From the IMG/VR virus record IMGVR_UViG_3300032284_000480, positions 1 to 23,077 of that record: a stretch of 23,077 nucleotides of DNA; one strand, 5' to 3'. Below the pieces are notes generated by a model. That model did no database searches and had not been told where the DNA came from. It saw only the letters and a list, made by a program, of their open reading frames with translations. Position numbers and translations under genes: made by a program. This DNA comes from a virus. Shown here piece after piece: positions 1-7,993 of the stretch (its first letter is position 1; every line of letters starts with the position of its first letter).

Positions 1-893
<893 letters not shown>

Positions 894-897
<4 letters not shown>

Positions 898-1397
898 GTC
901 AGCGGACCTGTCTTTGGCACTTCCGTGTTATCATATGGCAGGCCCGGATCGTCGTTACCCGGAGCAATCGGGTTAGTACCCGGCTCCTGATTAAGACCAC
1001 CCGGTGGCTCGCCTGTCTGCTGAGTAACACGAGTTTTATCATCTTCCGTAATACGCCGATCACCGCCCGGAACCGGAATCCCAGTTGAATAATTAACCGT
1101 ATTCTGGCCGGAAGTGTACCGAATATTGGTTTGACTATCCACAAGCCATTCGACGCGCGGGTTCTGAATTGGAACCGGGTCAGCCGGAACAACGATAGCG
1201 CGAAGCTGCTGTTGGGGAGTATCGTAGCAAGTGTTGCAGACCAGAAGCCTGATGTTCATCAGGGCAGCGCCGCGCCAGTCAAACTGCCAGCGCAGGCTGG
1301 TGTGATTGTACCAAATCCCGCACCTATCACAGACGGCAAAGGCGTTAGGGCTGCTAACGCTTGTTCTTGCTCGTCCTGATTTTGATGCGTAGGCCAT
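894..1397 (-). CDS. Conserved phage zinc-ribbon protein, probably virion-associated
   Basis: The protein has 167 residues. Two Cys pairs, CDRCG (C23, C26) and CNTC (C54, C57), frame a short conserved core with QFDWRG and end in [10 protein letters not shown]; the spacing fits a small zinc ribbon. The C-terminal half (from about residue 95) is polar, rich in Gly, Pro and Asn, and probably disordered. It lies between an adaptor-like protein and the collagen-like fibre, so a tail or adaptor role is likely, but its function is unknown. It begins three bases after the upstream stop. The start codon sits in a GGCCAT/ATGGCC stem (1392-1408) with no clear ribosome binding site, so it is probably translated by coupling. 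Similar proteins occur beside tail genes in other phages. Confidence 0.72.
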
Positions 1398-1400
1398 GGG

Positions 1401-2096
1401 TTATGGCCTGTAATAACCGGAAATCTGCGGGGAAATGTACTGCTGCGCCTGCTCGACGTTCTGGCGGGCAGCAATATCATAGCTTTGATCAGCCACACCC
1501 TTTAAAGCCGGGGCAATCTGGGGGCTCCAGATTTTAGCCAGCCGGAAGGCCAGACCATCAGCAAAGGCTTCCAACCACAAATACGGGATTTCCACTGTCT
1601 GGCCGCTAATGTAGTTAGAGTCCTGAAGCTGGCGGACCCGGTAATACTTGAGGTACTGGGCGCTCGAACCATCCGGGACCGGCCACAGGGTAATCGTGGG
1701 CGCGATCAGGCGGTCAAACCAGAAGGTGGTCGTAAAGCCTTGCTGCTCCTTATTAGGATAAGAAGCGTATTCCGTGCGCGAAACAGGCAGGATAATGCGG
1801 TCAATGGGCTGGCCTGAACCGTTATCCGTCTGCATATAGGCGTCAAGGATCATGACGGTGTTGCCGTCAACGGAATAAGTCGCCTGCCCCTGAACCAGCG
1901 GAACCGTAATAAGATCAACCGCCCACAAGTTGACGCCTTGGTTCGCCCAAGACGCCAGCATCATATTGGTCGCCATCTTAGCGGCCTGCATATGCTCCTG
2001 TAGCAGCGCGGTATTCCGCACCCCCACCATATTATAGGCGTAGAGGGTCAGTTCACCCAAACTCGGGTTGAAGGCATATGTACCGCTAGTGGTCAA
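1401..2096 (-). CDS. Probable head-tail adaptor or tail accessory structural protein
   Basis: The protein has 231 residues and an N-terminus (GTYAFNPSLGELTLYAYN) typical of a conserved phage structural family. That family sits downstream of the capsid gene and is often compared with head-completion or tail-accessory proteins such as P22 gp4. The middle contains alternating beta-type and hydrophobic segments, LWAVDLITVPL and PTITLWPVPDG. The C-terminal part is helical and ends in ISGYYRP. It starts with TTG, not ATG: a strong AGGAGG lies five bases upstream and no better in-frame start is near. Structural membership is well supported by sequence type and context. The exact position in the particle is inferred. 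Confidence 0.65.
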   Translation of the reverse strand: MTTSGTYAFNPSLGELTLYAYNMVGVRNTALLQEHMQAAKMATNMMLASWANQGVNLWAVDLITVPLVQGQATYSVDGNTVMILDAYMQTDNGSGQPIDRIILPVSRTEYASYPNKEQQGFTTTFWFDRLIAPTITLWPVPDGSSAQYLKYYRVRQLQDSNYISGQTVEIPYLWLEAFADGLAFRLAKIWSPQIAPALKGVADQSYDIAARQNVEQAQQYISPQISGYYRP

Positions 2097-2105
2097 ACCG
2101 GCCTC

Positions 2106-2423
2106 CTATCGAGTTCCAGCTTGCACAATGGTCAATGTCCAGACACCAGTGCCGGAAACGTACATACAGATCGCCTTGCACGGAATGGTGAATGCGCCGC
2201 TGGCGGTTGCGCTAAGGTTAGACAGGTTTGGCGCATCATACCAAGTCGCAGCAGAGGCCACATATCCGGTGTCCATGGGGTCATCGAACGAATACTGAAC
2301 GCTCCCAGTGGCAGTTCCGCTTATTTCAGCGGCGGCAGCACCAATGTTGAACGGGTTCAGAAAGTTATCGACCGCTATCACAGTGCGGCCAGTATTAGTC
2401 TGAGTTACTGAAATAGGCGTCAT
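2106..2423 (-). CDS. Small conserved beta-rich virion protein
   Basis: The protein has 105 residues. It begins MTPISVTQTNTGRTVIAVDN and continues in a Ser/Thr/Ala-rich, beta-type sequence with a central SFDDPMDTGY and a C-terminal WTLTIVQAG. Proteins of this pattern are common in phage structural clusters and are usually annotated as hypothetical or decoration-like. Its ATG overlaps the upstream stop as ATGA, so translation is likely coupled. It is followed closely by the adaptor gene with its strong ribosome binding site. No catalytic motif is visible, and the function is unknown apart from probable virion association. Confidence 0.6.
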   Translation of the reverse strand: MTPISVTQTNTGRTVIAVDNFLNPFNIGAAAAEISGTATGSVQYSFDDPMDTGYVASAATWYDAPNLSNLSATASGAFTIPCKAICMYVSGTGVWTLTIVQAGTR

Positions 2424-2617
2424 TTGCGTTTACCTTTCGTAAGCCCTGCGCGAGCAGCGGTAATGTTATCGACCATATTGGGATATGGCCTCCCGGCAGC
2501 GCGGGCCTTAGCCTTAGCAGTCTTAACGCCTTTAACGCTCAAATCTTTGTGTCGGACATTTTCTGGAACTGGTTTATCCCAGATGTTCTTCTCACGAGGT
2601 TTTTTCCGGTCAGCCAT
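2420..2617 (-). CDS. Small basic conserved phage protein
   Basis: The protein has 65 residues and is strongly basic, with many Lys and Arg and few hydrophobic residues (start MADRKKPREKNIWDKP, end LTKGKRK). A short conserved-looking core, AAGRPYPNMVDNITAAR, is followed by the basic tail. It overlaps the next gene by four bases (ATGA) and starts one base after the stop of the previous gene. This tight packing supports a real gene. A nucleic-acid or scaffold-binding role would fit the charge, but there is no direct evidence. Confidence 0.6.
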   Translation of the reverse strand: MADRKKPREKNIWDKPVPENVRHKDLSVKGVKTAKAKARAAGRPYPNMVDNITAARAGLTKGKRK

Positions 2618-2618
2618 A

Positions 2619-2888
2619 TCAGCACTTAACGTCCCAGCGTTTCAGGGCAAGATTAATACGGCTATTGGGATCATGAGCGGTTTTGGCAGAAGTTAGCTTG
2701 TCCTTCATCCCGCACATGCGAGTCCTGAAGTTGTCCCGCCTCTGTGAGGCTGCTGGGCTTTTATCGGCCTCAGCAGCCGTCACAGGACGTTTTATGTTAT
2801 GACCTTCAGCACGGAGAGATTGACGACCCTTTTCGTTCAGGCCACCAGAAGGGCTTTTGCCCTCTTTCCTCGTCCATGCCCCAGCCAT
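2619..2888 (-). CDS. Small DUF6321-like basic protein
   Basis: The protein has 89 residues and matches a recognised pattern of small phage proteins: MAGAWTRKEGKSPSGGLNEK at the N-terminus, a central RRDNFRTRMCGMKDKLTSAK and a final SRINLALKRWDVKC. I recall this layout as the DUF6321 family, whose function is unknown. I chose the ATG at 2888 because TTGGAGGA lies ten bases upstream; an upstream TTG start would place that ribosome binding site inside the coding region. The protein is rich in Lys, Arg, Ser and Gly and contains an SPSGGL segment, loosely like the G-G motifs elsewhere in this cluster. Confidence 0.65.
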   Translation of the reverse strand: MAGAWTRKEGKSPSGGLNEKGRQSLRAEGHNIKRPVTAAEADKSPAASQRRDNFRTRMCGMKDKLTSAKTAHDPNSRINLALKRWDVKC

Positions 2889-2913
2889 AATATGGACTTC
2901 CTCCAACTACTCA

Positions 2914-3504
2914 CTAGGCGGAAACGACGCCAAGCTGTGCCGAAATCCAAGTGTTCACATCAACAAAAGTGTACAGGCAACGCTTGGCATTCGTAAGGGT
3001 AACGCCAGTAGCGCCAGCAATGGTATCAACCGTTTCAGACGCGCTCGCATAAACCTTAATGGCGTTAGCGCCAGCGTTGTACACGGTTATGACCATGCCA
3101 ATGACGCCGACCGGAAGAATGACACCAGTGCCAGAAGCGGCAGTGGTCACGTTGTTGACCTCCTTCGCAAGCTGCAAGGCAGTAGCGCGGTTGGTGCCAA
3201 CGGCGGTCAGGGCGTTACCGACCGAAGACAGCGCATAGGAACTAGTGCTGTTCAGCAGCGTAACAGTGCCGGTAGCACGGTTGACCGTGATCGGGGTGTT
3301 GATGATGGTAAACCCATCGTCAGCGATGCCCTGAAGCTGGAGGTTCGAGCCAGCATTCGCGGAGGACTCATCGCCAATCAGGTTCCACTGCCAGCGCGTA
3401 TTGTACGCCACCGGGTCAGTGCTATTGGAAATGCTAAATTCAGAAGAGACGCCCAGACCATTAGTAAAATGGGTGCCGGGGGTGGGGGAAACAATAACAG
3501 CCAT
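2914..3504 (-). CDS. Probable virion surface (decoration or head-fibre-like) protein
   Basis: The protein has 196 residues and no membrane segment, and is rich in Thr, Val, Ala and Asn in alternating beta-strand style. Its C-terminal half contains VILPVGVIGMVITVYNAGAN followed by ASETVDTIAGATGVTL, a beta-domain pattern that recurs in phage surface and decoration proteins. The N-terminal half (IVSPTPGTHFTNGLG) is less familiar. A GAAGGAT ribosome binding site precedes the ATG. The gene has a leader of about 100 bases with a 12-base-pair stem, so it may be regulated separately from the gene before it. The particle position is not known. Confidence 0.6.
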   Translation of the reverse strand: MAVIVSPTPGTHFTNGLGVSSEFSISNSTDPVAYNTRWQWNLIGDESSANAGSNLQLQGIADDGFTIINTPITVNRATGTVTLLNSTSSYALSSVGNALTAVGTNRATALQLAKEVNNVTTAASGTGVILPVGVIGMVITVYNAGANAIKVYASASETVDTIAGATGVTLTNAKRCLYTFVDVNTWISAQLGVVSA

Positions 3505-3526
3505 TGACTTAATCCTTCACAGAGTA

Positions 3527-3581
3527 AGTCCGGCTGGTATGCTCTGCACATAGCCCACGGGAAAAGGCCACCAACCGGACT
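3527..3581 (-). other. Long-armed inverted repeat in an intergenic leader
   Basis: AGTCCGGCTGGT (3527-3538) and ACCAACCGGACT (3570-3581) can pair over 12 positions with one G-U pair. They enclose 31 bases and lie just upstream of the gene starting at 3504. There is no T-run after the stem, so it is not a classic terminator. It could be a processing site or an RNA stabiliser. Confidence 0.5.
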
Positions 3582-3603
3582 AGAAACCCGTCATTTTATT
3601 GGA

Positions 3604-3975
3604 TTAGTCGATGTCCAAAGTCTTGTGGCGCTTGGGGGCTGTACCCGCATGGGCCGAAGACAGCGGCGACTTATCCGAACCAGCGCGACCACCGGAATTG
3701 CGGGCCTTGCGACCAGCATGGTGCATGGCATGCATACCATGGACTTTACCAACATGCTTCCGACCATCATGGTGCATGGCATGCATACCATGGGCTTTAC
3801 CAACATGCTTCTTCTTCGCACGGCCACCCGACTTACGCTCTTCAGCTTCGTCGTTGACCTTGCTCTGATAGGTGTAGCGCATATTCTTGGACTTCAGGTC
3901 CTGCTCATACTCTTTAGTGCCAGACTTAGGGGAGTCCATTTCCCCGCCGTTAGCCTTACCTTTGCGACCTTTCAT
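3604..3975 (-). CDS. Basic G-G-motif protein with tandem His/Met repeat
   Basis: The protein has 123 residues, rich in Lys, Gly and His, with no hydrophobic core. It carries KSGGRA (48-53) and NSGGRA (93-98), the same short motif class as in the genes at 7994 and 9574. Between them lies a two-copy 17-residue repeat (57-73 and 74-90) containing HGMHAMHH, which is dense enough in His and Met to suggest metal binding. The gene lies directly downstream of the major capsid gene, separated by a terminator-like hairpin, and has a GGAGAG ribosome binding site. It does not match a family I can name. It is probably a flexible accessory protein of the particle or of assembly. Confidence 0.6.
   Translation of the reverse strand: MKGRKGKANGGEMDSPKSGTKEYEQDLKSKNMRYTYQSKVNDEAEERKSGGRAKKKHVGKAHGMHAMHHDGRKHVGKVHGMHAMHHAGRKARNSGGRAGSDKSPLSSAHAGTAPKRHKTLDID
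3706..3807 (-). repeat. 51-base coding tandem repeat (two copies)
   Basis: Copies 3706-3756 and 3757-3807 are nearly identical and in frame. Each encodes 17 residues containing the HGMHAMHH core. Differences are few and include one changing Val to Ala and one changing Ala to Asp, so the duplication looks fairly recent. Confidence 0.9.
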
Positions 3976-3986
3976 GGGTCTCTCCT

Positions 3987-4017
3987 AAAAAATGGTGCCT
4001 CCCCGGTTAAGGGGAGG
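3987..4017 (-). terminator. Terminator-like hairpin after the major capsid gene
   Basis: On the minus strand a CCTCCCC/GGGGAGG stem (4011-4017 with 3998-4004) with a short TTAACC-type loop is followed five bases later by six T (3987-3992). It begins nine bases after the capsid stop codon and ends next to the ribosome binding site of the next gene. Partial read-through would give high capsid and lower downstream expression. Confidence 0.75.
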
Positions 4018-4025
4018 TTTACCGA

Positions 4026-4940
4026 TTACGACGTTGGGAACGACCCATAGATTGAACGCCAGTTGTAGTACCCGAACGAATAACGCTCGTAACCCTTCAC
4101 AAGCAGGTTGTCAGTTACAAAATCCACCTGCATGTCGGTCTCGAACTTCACACGTTCCATGTACGACAGACCGTCGATGTTGGTCAGCAAAAACCACGCA
4201 TAAGCCGAGGTTAGGAAGTCGTTGACCATGTACGATTCAGGCAGACCACCAGCGGTCATCAAAATCGCATTCACATCATTGTCCGCAGTACCCGGACGCA
4301 GTTCCGTCTTGCACAGACGGATTGCAACCGGCTCCAACTGGGGAGGAACAACCAGCTTACGACCACGGGCGAAGACCTTCAGGCCAGCCTGATCCTTGAA
4401 GTTCGTGCGGATTGCGATCATCGCATTCAGCAGCGTAGCTTCGTTAAGATCAACCTGCACAGCGGGCTTGTTCGCCACGACGCCGCCAGTGATCGGGTGA
4501 CTCGAAGAGCAAAGAGCTACTCCGTCACCGCCAATGGAGGCATTGTAGGTAGTCGCAGTGTTCAGGAGGTTCGCGCCGTAGATTTCCTTGGTCTGCTGAA
4601 AGGATTCGATCAGGCCGAGGTTGGACGGGTGGAACTGGGTCTTATACAGGTTGTCGTCAACAGCCTTGCGAGTGATCGCGTAGCCGAGGCCGATTTCCGT
4701 ATGTTCCTGATTGTAGATAAAACGCTCACCAGCGTTATTATCGAACGCAGTCTGACCACCTTCGGTCTTCAACTGGGCTAGACCGAGGTACTGCATTTCG
4801 GCAGTACGTTCGAGGGCCATATTCGAGTTATGCTTGGTAAAGATTTTATCGTACTGAGACGGGATCATCTCATACTTGCCTTCTACGCCGCGAAGTCCGG
4901 GGAGTAGAAGGTCTTTAATCGCACTAAGATTAACAGCCAT
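4026..4940 (-). CDS. Major capsid protein (Mu gpT-like / HK97-fold family)
   Basis: This is the main shell subunit. The 304-residue length fits the Mu-like major head subunit family. Visible markers are the N-terminal MAVNLSAIKDLLLPGLRGVE, a basic middle with GYAITRKAVDDNLY, a capsid-type SSSHPITGG turn, FARGRKLVVPPQLE, and a C-terminal VKGYERYSFGYYNWRSIYGS. No N-terminal prohead protease cleavage region is obvious, which fits a separate scaffold gene (6367). An AAGGGAG ribosome binding site lies just after the upstream stop, only 13 bases away, so it is co-expressed with the decoration-type gene. A terminator-like hairpin follows. The sequence type and the position downstream of portal and scaffold make this call strong. 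Confidence 0.9.
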   Translation of the reverse strand: MAVNLSAIKDLLLPGLRGVEGKYEMIPSQYDKIFTKHNSNMALERTAEMQYLGLAQLKTEGGQTAFDNNAGERFIYNQEHTEIGLGYAITRKAVDDNLYKTQFHPSNLGLIESFQQTKEIYGANLLNTATTYNASIGGDGVALCSSSHPITGGVVANKPAVQVDLNEATLLNAMIAIRTNFKDQAGLKVFARGRKLVVPPQLEPVAIRLCKTELRPGTADNDVNAILMTAGGLPESYMVNDFLTSAYAWFLLTNIDGLSYMERVKFETDMQVDFVTDNLLVKGYERYSFGYYNWRSIYGSFPTS

Positions 4941-4953
4941 TGGTCAAACTCCC

Positions 4954-5577
4954 TTAGCTGATGCCGGTCGGACCAGCGCCATTAGTACGCATGATCTGGT
5001 TGTTGAAACCAACAACGACATTGTTGTACGCAGACGTTGGGTCCGCACCATTGGCTCCCGGCGGGAACGTAATAAGATCAACCACGATGAACGGATAGGT
5101 AACCGTGGTGCCGAGGGCATTCAGATACGCGCCCGACGCACCAGTGCTGGCATTGCCAGTACCGATAGCGAACTGAGCGTACTGACCAACGGGCGAAGTA
5201 CCATACGACGCCAGAGAGCCGCTGATGTTGAACGTCGTGCCGTTGCCCATAACAAGGAAACGAGCATTCGGATCATCAACAACATAGACGATGACATCGG
5301 TGGTCGAGTCCGAACCCGGCCAGTAACGCGACCACACGGTGCGCTTCTGGGAGGTAGACAGGTACTGGCAACCAACAAAAATGCCAGCCAGAGCCTGAAC
5401 ATTGGACGGATCAGCCACTGTGATGTAACCAGTCGCAGAGTTCTGCTGAACGGGGTCGCCACAATAAATGGCGGCAGCGTTATAGGCAGTACGGCGAGCA
5501 GACTGGGAGAAGGTCGGAGCGCCACCAGCGCCACCGTAGTATTCTAGAAAACCGAAAGGCGCGTTCGCATTCGCCAT
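4954..5577 (-). CDS. Conserved virion protein, probable capsid decoration or head protein
   Basis: The protein has 207 residues with the N-terminus MANANAPFGFLEYYGG. MA-N-A-P-x-G-F is a recurrent beginning of phage head-associated proteins encoded just before or after the capsid gene. The rest is beta-rich, with IYCGDPVQQ, VWSRYWPGSDS, VIVYVVDDPNARFLVMGN and YPFIVVDLITFPPG. I set the start at 5577 because GAGGAG lies eight bases upstream; the frame stays open further upstream but crosses a promoter and a terminator. It is the first gene after the best promoter in the structural block, so it should be highly expressed with the capsid gene. A structural role is very likely; decoration is inferred. 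Confidence 0.72.
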   Translation of the reverse strand: MANANAPFGFLEYYGGAGGAPTFSQSARRTAYNAAAIYCGDPVQQNSATGYITVADPSNVQALAGIFVGCQYLSTSQKRTVWSRYWPGSDSTTDVIVYVVDDPNARFLVMGNGTTFNISGSLASYGTSPVGQYAQFAIGTGNASTGASGAYLNALGTTVTYPFIVVDLITFPPGANGADPTSAYNNVVVGFNNQIMRTNGAGPTGIS

Positions 5578-5690
5578 GACGGGACTCCTCTTCAGGAGGC
5601 CATCATCGCTCATCGTGGCGAAGATAGGGCCGGGGTTAATTATAACCTTCCTCATCGTGGGAAGGCAGGCGCGTATGCGCTTGGGGACAG

Positions 5691-5719
5691 TATATACTAA
5701 ATATGGAACCATCTGTAAA
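5691..5719 (-). promoter_or_regulatory. Sigma70-type promoter for the capsid genes
   Basis: On the minus strand TTTACA (5714-5719) is followed after exactly 17 bases by TATATA (5691-5696), within an AT-rich stretch. It lies downstream of a terminator and about 115 bases upstream of the decoration-type gene. The spacing and position support a late promoter for the decoration and capsid genes. An imperfect palindrome (5634-5647) in the leader contains a second TATAAT box without a good -35. Confidence 0.6.
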
Positions 5720-5756
5720 CGATAGTGGCCCAACATAATTCGGCTACTAAATGTAC

Positions 5757-5789
5757 GAAAAGAAACCCACGCCAGTTTCCCAGCGTGGG
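5757..5789 (-). terminator. Rho-independent terminator
   Basis: On the minus strand a perfect seven-base-pair stem CCCACGC/GCGTGGG (5783-5789 with 5766-5772) with a ten-base loop is followed by TTTCTTTTC (5757-5765). It lies 20 bases after the stop of the gene at 5810 and before the capsid promoter. Confidence 0.85.
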
Positions 5790-5809
5790 CTGCTGCAAGG
5801 CGTGATTTA

Positions 5810-6367
5810 TTAGTTTTTTGGAACGGGCAGAGGCTCGTAGGACTTGTTGATCTTCGGAGCCGCTTGGGCATGGTCACGACCAAACTGGCCCTGCGGAGCC
5901 GAACCAAGCTGTTCTTCCTTGGCCCGCATCTGCAAACGAGCGCGACGCTTATCAGCTTCCTCGAACTTGCGGGTAACCTCAGCCGGGCGCTCCATTAGGA
6001 TCATCCCTTTACGCTCGATTGATTTAGAAGCCCCGATAGGCATCATTTCGGGGTGACGCTTGGCCGGAACAGCCTCCCAGCCGGTACGCAGCAGGGAAGT
6101 CATGTAGGCCGGGTCTTCCTGATTAAAGAGCGTGTTGCGCTTCCATTCGTAGGTCCAGCCATCCGGGGCCGTGGGGGTACGAAAGTCGTCCTGCCCCTCA
6201 TCAGCCTGACCAATATTATCAAGAATTTCCTGCGCCCGCTTCGCCGCAGCACTACGGGGATCGGGTTCACGCATTTCGGCCCTCATAGGCTGGCGGGTGG
6301 ACACGGGTTCAACGAGTTCACGATCAATATTCCGGGGACGCCCACGGCGCTTTGCTACAGGTTCCAT
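5810..6367 (-). CDS. Conserved phage protein with AT-hook-like N-terminus
   Basis: The protein has 185 residues. The start MEPVAKRRGRPRNIDREL contains the RGRPR core of an AT-hook, a short minor-groove DNA-binding motif. The central part (PDGWTYEWKRNTLFNQEDPA, GWEAVPAKRHPEMM, ILMERPAEVT) is a conserved pattern in phage structural clusters. The C-terminal third is highly charged and probably helical (KFEEADKRRARLQMRAKEEQ). It begins on the scaffold stop codon (TAATG) and is followed by a terminator. The function is not established. A link between DNA and the assembling head is an inference from the motif and the neighbours. Confidence 0.65.
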   Translation of the reverse strand: MEPVAKRRGRPRNIDRELVEPVSTRQPMRAEMREPDPRSAAAKRAQEILDNIGQADEGQDDFRTPTAPDGWTYEWKRNTLFNQEDPAYMTSLLRTGWEAVPAKRHPEMMPIGASKSIERKGMILMERPAEVTRKFEEADKRRARLQMRAKEEQLGSAPQGQFGRDHAQAAPKINKSYEPLPVPKN

Positions 6368-7281
6368 TAATTCATTTTCCCTTCTTTTTTCAGGTCCATC
6401 ATGTTTTTGTGGTACTCGGCGGGGGTCATTCCCATCATTTTAGCCATGTCGGCCTGTTCGCGGGTCAAAGTTGCCCGATTAGTGGGTGTTCCCGTTCCGT
6501 TCCCACGGCGGCTCACAGGAGTGGCAGCAGGAGAGGCCCGTCTCTGGGTGGGTGCAGACGCCGAGGACATAACAGGTTCGGCGTCATAGACCGGCTCTGC
6601 CCTTCTGGGGTTCATTTTCAGCGTGTCTTCGACAAACTCAAAGTATTCGTCGCTGTCAGCCGGGATTCCATCGGCTACGGCAATATTATGAGCCGAAATC
6701 ATCTTTGTCATGAGCCGGGGATCGGTCACACATTGGGGATGGGCGCGAACCCAGTCCGCAGAGCGCGGGGAAAGCTGGCTTGCGAACTCCTCAACGGGGT
6801 CCATACGCCTTTCCATAGGCTGTACCCGCTGCGGGGTCTGGCTTTCGAGGCTTTCCTTGCCCAAACGAAGCTGATTTAGCTTAGAAGCCGTCTCAGACAT
6901 GGCATAATTGATGTTTGCCGCCTGTTCGTGGTCCCCGTTAGCCATTGCGTTAGCGTAATTGGCCTTCAGGATTTCCGTTTCGCGGGTCATCGACTCAATC
7001 GCACCTTTCACAAGGTGCAAATTGGCCTGATGAACGTCGGTTTCGGCCTTTGCAGCGGTATTGCTGCTCTGCCTAGCCCGATTTTCGGCCTCATACCGGG
7101 CAGTACGCTCGGCCTCAATCTGCTTTTTCAGGTCCGCAATAGCTTTTTCATGGTTTGAAGCACTAGCTTCTACCGGTTCAGGCTTTTCTGTGATCTCAAG
7201 TTCAAGTTCGGGCTGGGCTTCCGGTGCTTCCGGGGCTTCCAGAACGACCTCAACTTCTTCGTCTTTGCTTTTTTTCGCCAT
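6367..7281 (-). CDS. Probable capsid scaffolding protein
   Basis: The protein has 304 residues and lies two genes before the capsid protein in transcription order. It has the classic scaffold profile: an acidic, Pro-rich N-terminus (DEEVEVVLEAPEAPEAQPEL), a long predicted coiled coil (about 43-130, starting HEKAIADLKKQIEAE), a variable middle, and a short basic C-terminus (YHKNMMDLKKEGKMN) of the kind that binds the coat protein. The C-terminal LTREQADMAKMMGMTPAEYH is common in phage scaffold-like proteins. I chose the ATG at 7281 because AAAGGA lies ten bases upstream; the earlier TTG would include that site. It overlaps the next gene by one base. Confidence 0.75.
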   Translation of the reverse strand: MAKKSKDEEVEVVLEAPEAPEAQPELELEITEKPEPVEASASNHEKAIADLKKQIEAERTARYEAENRARQSSNTAAKAETDVHQANLHLVKGAIESMTRETEILKANYANAMANGDHEQAANINYAMSETASKLNQLRLGKESLESQTPQRVQPMERRMDPVEEFASQLSPRSADWVRAHPQCVTDPRLMTKMISAHNIAVADGIPADSDEYFEFVEDTLKMNPRRAEPVYDAEPVMSSASAPTQRRASPAATPVSRRGNGTGTPTNRATLTREQADMAKMMGMTPAEYHKNMMDLKKEGKMN

Positions 7282-7295
7282 TTTGATTGGTCCTT

Positions 7296-7688
7296 TCACC
7301 AAATCTTGTCGGGTACGTCGATTTTGCCGCGCACGGAGGTGTCATCCAGCATCCGGCACAGGACGCCATTGACGGTAATCGCCCAGCCTTCAGAGGGCCG
7401 GAACACGATCCAGTCATCCAGTTCAATCTTCATGTCCTTGAACCACAGGCTGTCATCACCCTCGAAAGCCGCCGGACCCTTCTTCAGGACTAGGCCAACC
7501 TTTGACTGGTACTGGTCTTCAGCGCGGAGACCATCGGTCAGGTAGATGCCGCTCTTGGTCTTTTCAGGCCGGACATAGACAGCAATCAAAATCTGGTTGT
7601 TGTAGATGTCAAAACTGTCAATGTTCCCGATTTGTTCTTTTAGAACTACTTTCGGGTCTACGTCGTGTTCCATCATTCTCGGAGGCAT
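7296..7688 (-). CDS. GroES-like co-chaperonin
   Basis: The protein has 130 residues, longer than the usual 95-100. The Cpn10 layout is visible in order: ILIAVYVRPEKTKSG, then GIYL (47-50), matching the hydrophobic mobile-loop motif that contacts GroEL (GGIVL in GroES), then KVGLVLKKGP, a DDWIVFRPSEGWAI barrel strand, and a final CRMLDDTSVRGKID. Phage co-chaperonins such as T4 gp31 and RB49 CocO work with host GroEL to fold the coat protein. Its position directly before the scaffold gene fits this role. Partnership with host GroEL is inferred. The extra N-terminus (about 25 residues) is unexplained. Confidence 0.68.
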   Translation of the reverse strand: MPPRMMEHDVDPKVVLKEQIGNIDSFDIYNNQILIAVYVRPEKTKSGIYLTDGLRAEDQYQSKVGLVLKKGPAAFEGDDSLWFKDMKIELDDWIVFRPSEGWAITVNGVLCRMLDDTSVRGKIDVPDKIW

Positions 7689-7705
7689 AGGTATCCCTTT
7701 AATAC

Positions 7706-7909
7706 TTAGCGGTTGCGTTGATCAGAGGCCTCTTGGGCCGCATCCATCATGTCCGCCATATCCGTAAGGGCAGCAATCTTACCCATCAGGAACTTAAATT
7801 CAGCGACGCTCTCATAAGAGTTCATCGCCAAATTATCCTTTAGGTCCAATATCCTAGTGGCAATCAGCTTCTTCAATTCTCGCTGAAAAACCGTATCAAT
7901 TGTTTGCAT
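7706..7909 (-). CDS. Small conserved helical phage protein
   Basis: The protein has 67 residues and is mostly alpha-helical. The core contains LKKLIATRILDLKDNLA, NSYESVAEFKFLMGKIAAL and a charged C-terminus ending DQRNR. Small proteins of this pattern often lie close to the portal and scaffold genes of related phages, and their role is unknown. I chose the ATG at 7909; an upstream TTG gives seven more residues but has no better ribosome binding site. It lies just after a terminator, so it may be the first gene of a transcript, or be expressed by read-through. Confidence 0.65.
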   Translation of the reverse strand: MQTIDTVFQRELKKLIATRILDLKDNLAMNSYESVAEFKFLMGKIAALTDMADMMDAAQEASDQRNR

Positions 7910-7928
7910 AAACGCCCCACGGTTAGGC

Positions 7929-7960
7929 AAAAATAATGGGCCGAGGTTTCCCCCGGCCCA
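7929..7960 (-). terminator. Rho-independent terminator
   Basis: On the minus strand a GC-rich stem TGGGCCG/CGGCCCA (7954-7960 with 7937-7943) is followed by TTATTTTT (7929-7936). It lies just downstream of the G-G-motif protein gene. Confidence 0.85.
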
Positions 7961-7993
7961 CTACATATAGTTACTAATTACCAGATTGGCAAC

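Noticed and set aside
5578-5907. N-terminal extension of the decoration-type gene to 5907
   Set aside because: The frame stays open by chance but crosses a terminator and a promoter; the GAGGAG site and conserved MANANAPFGF start favour 5577.
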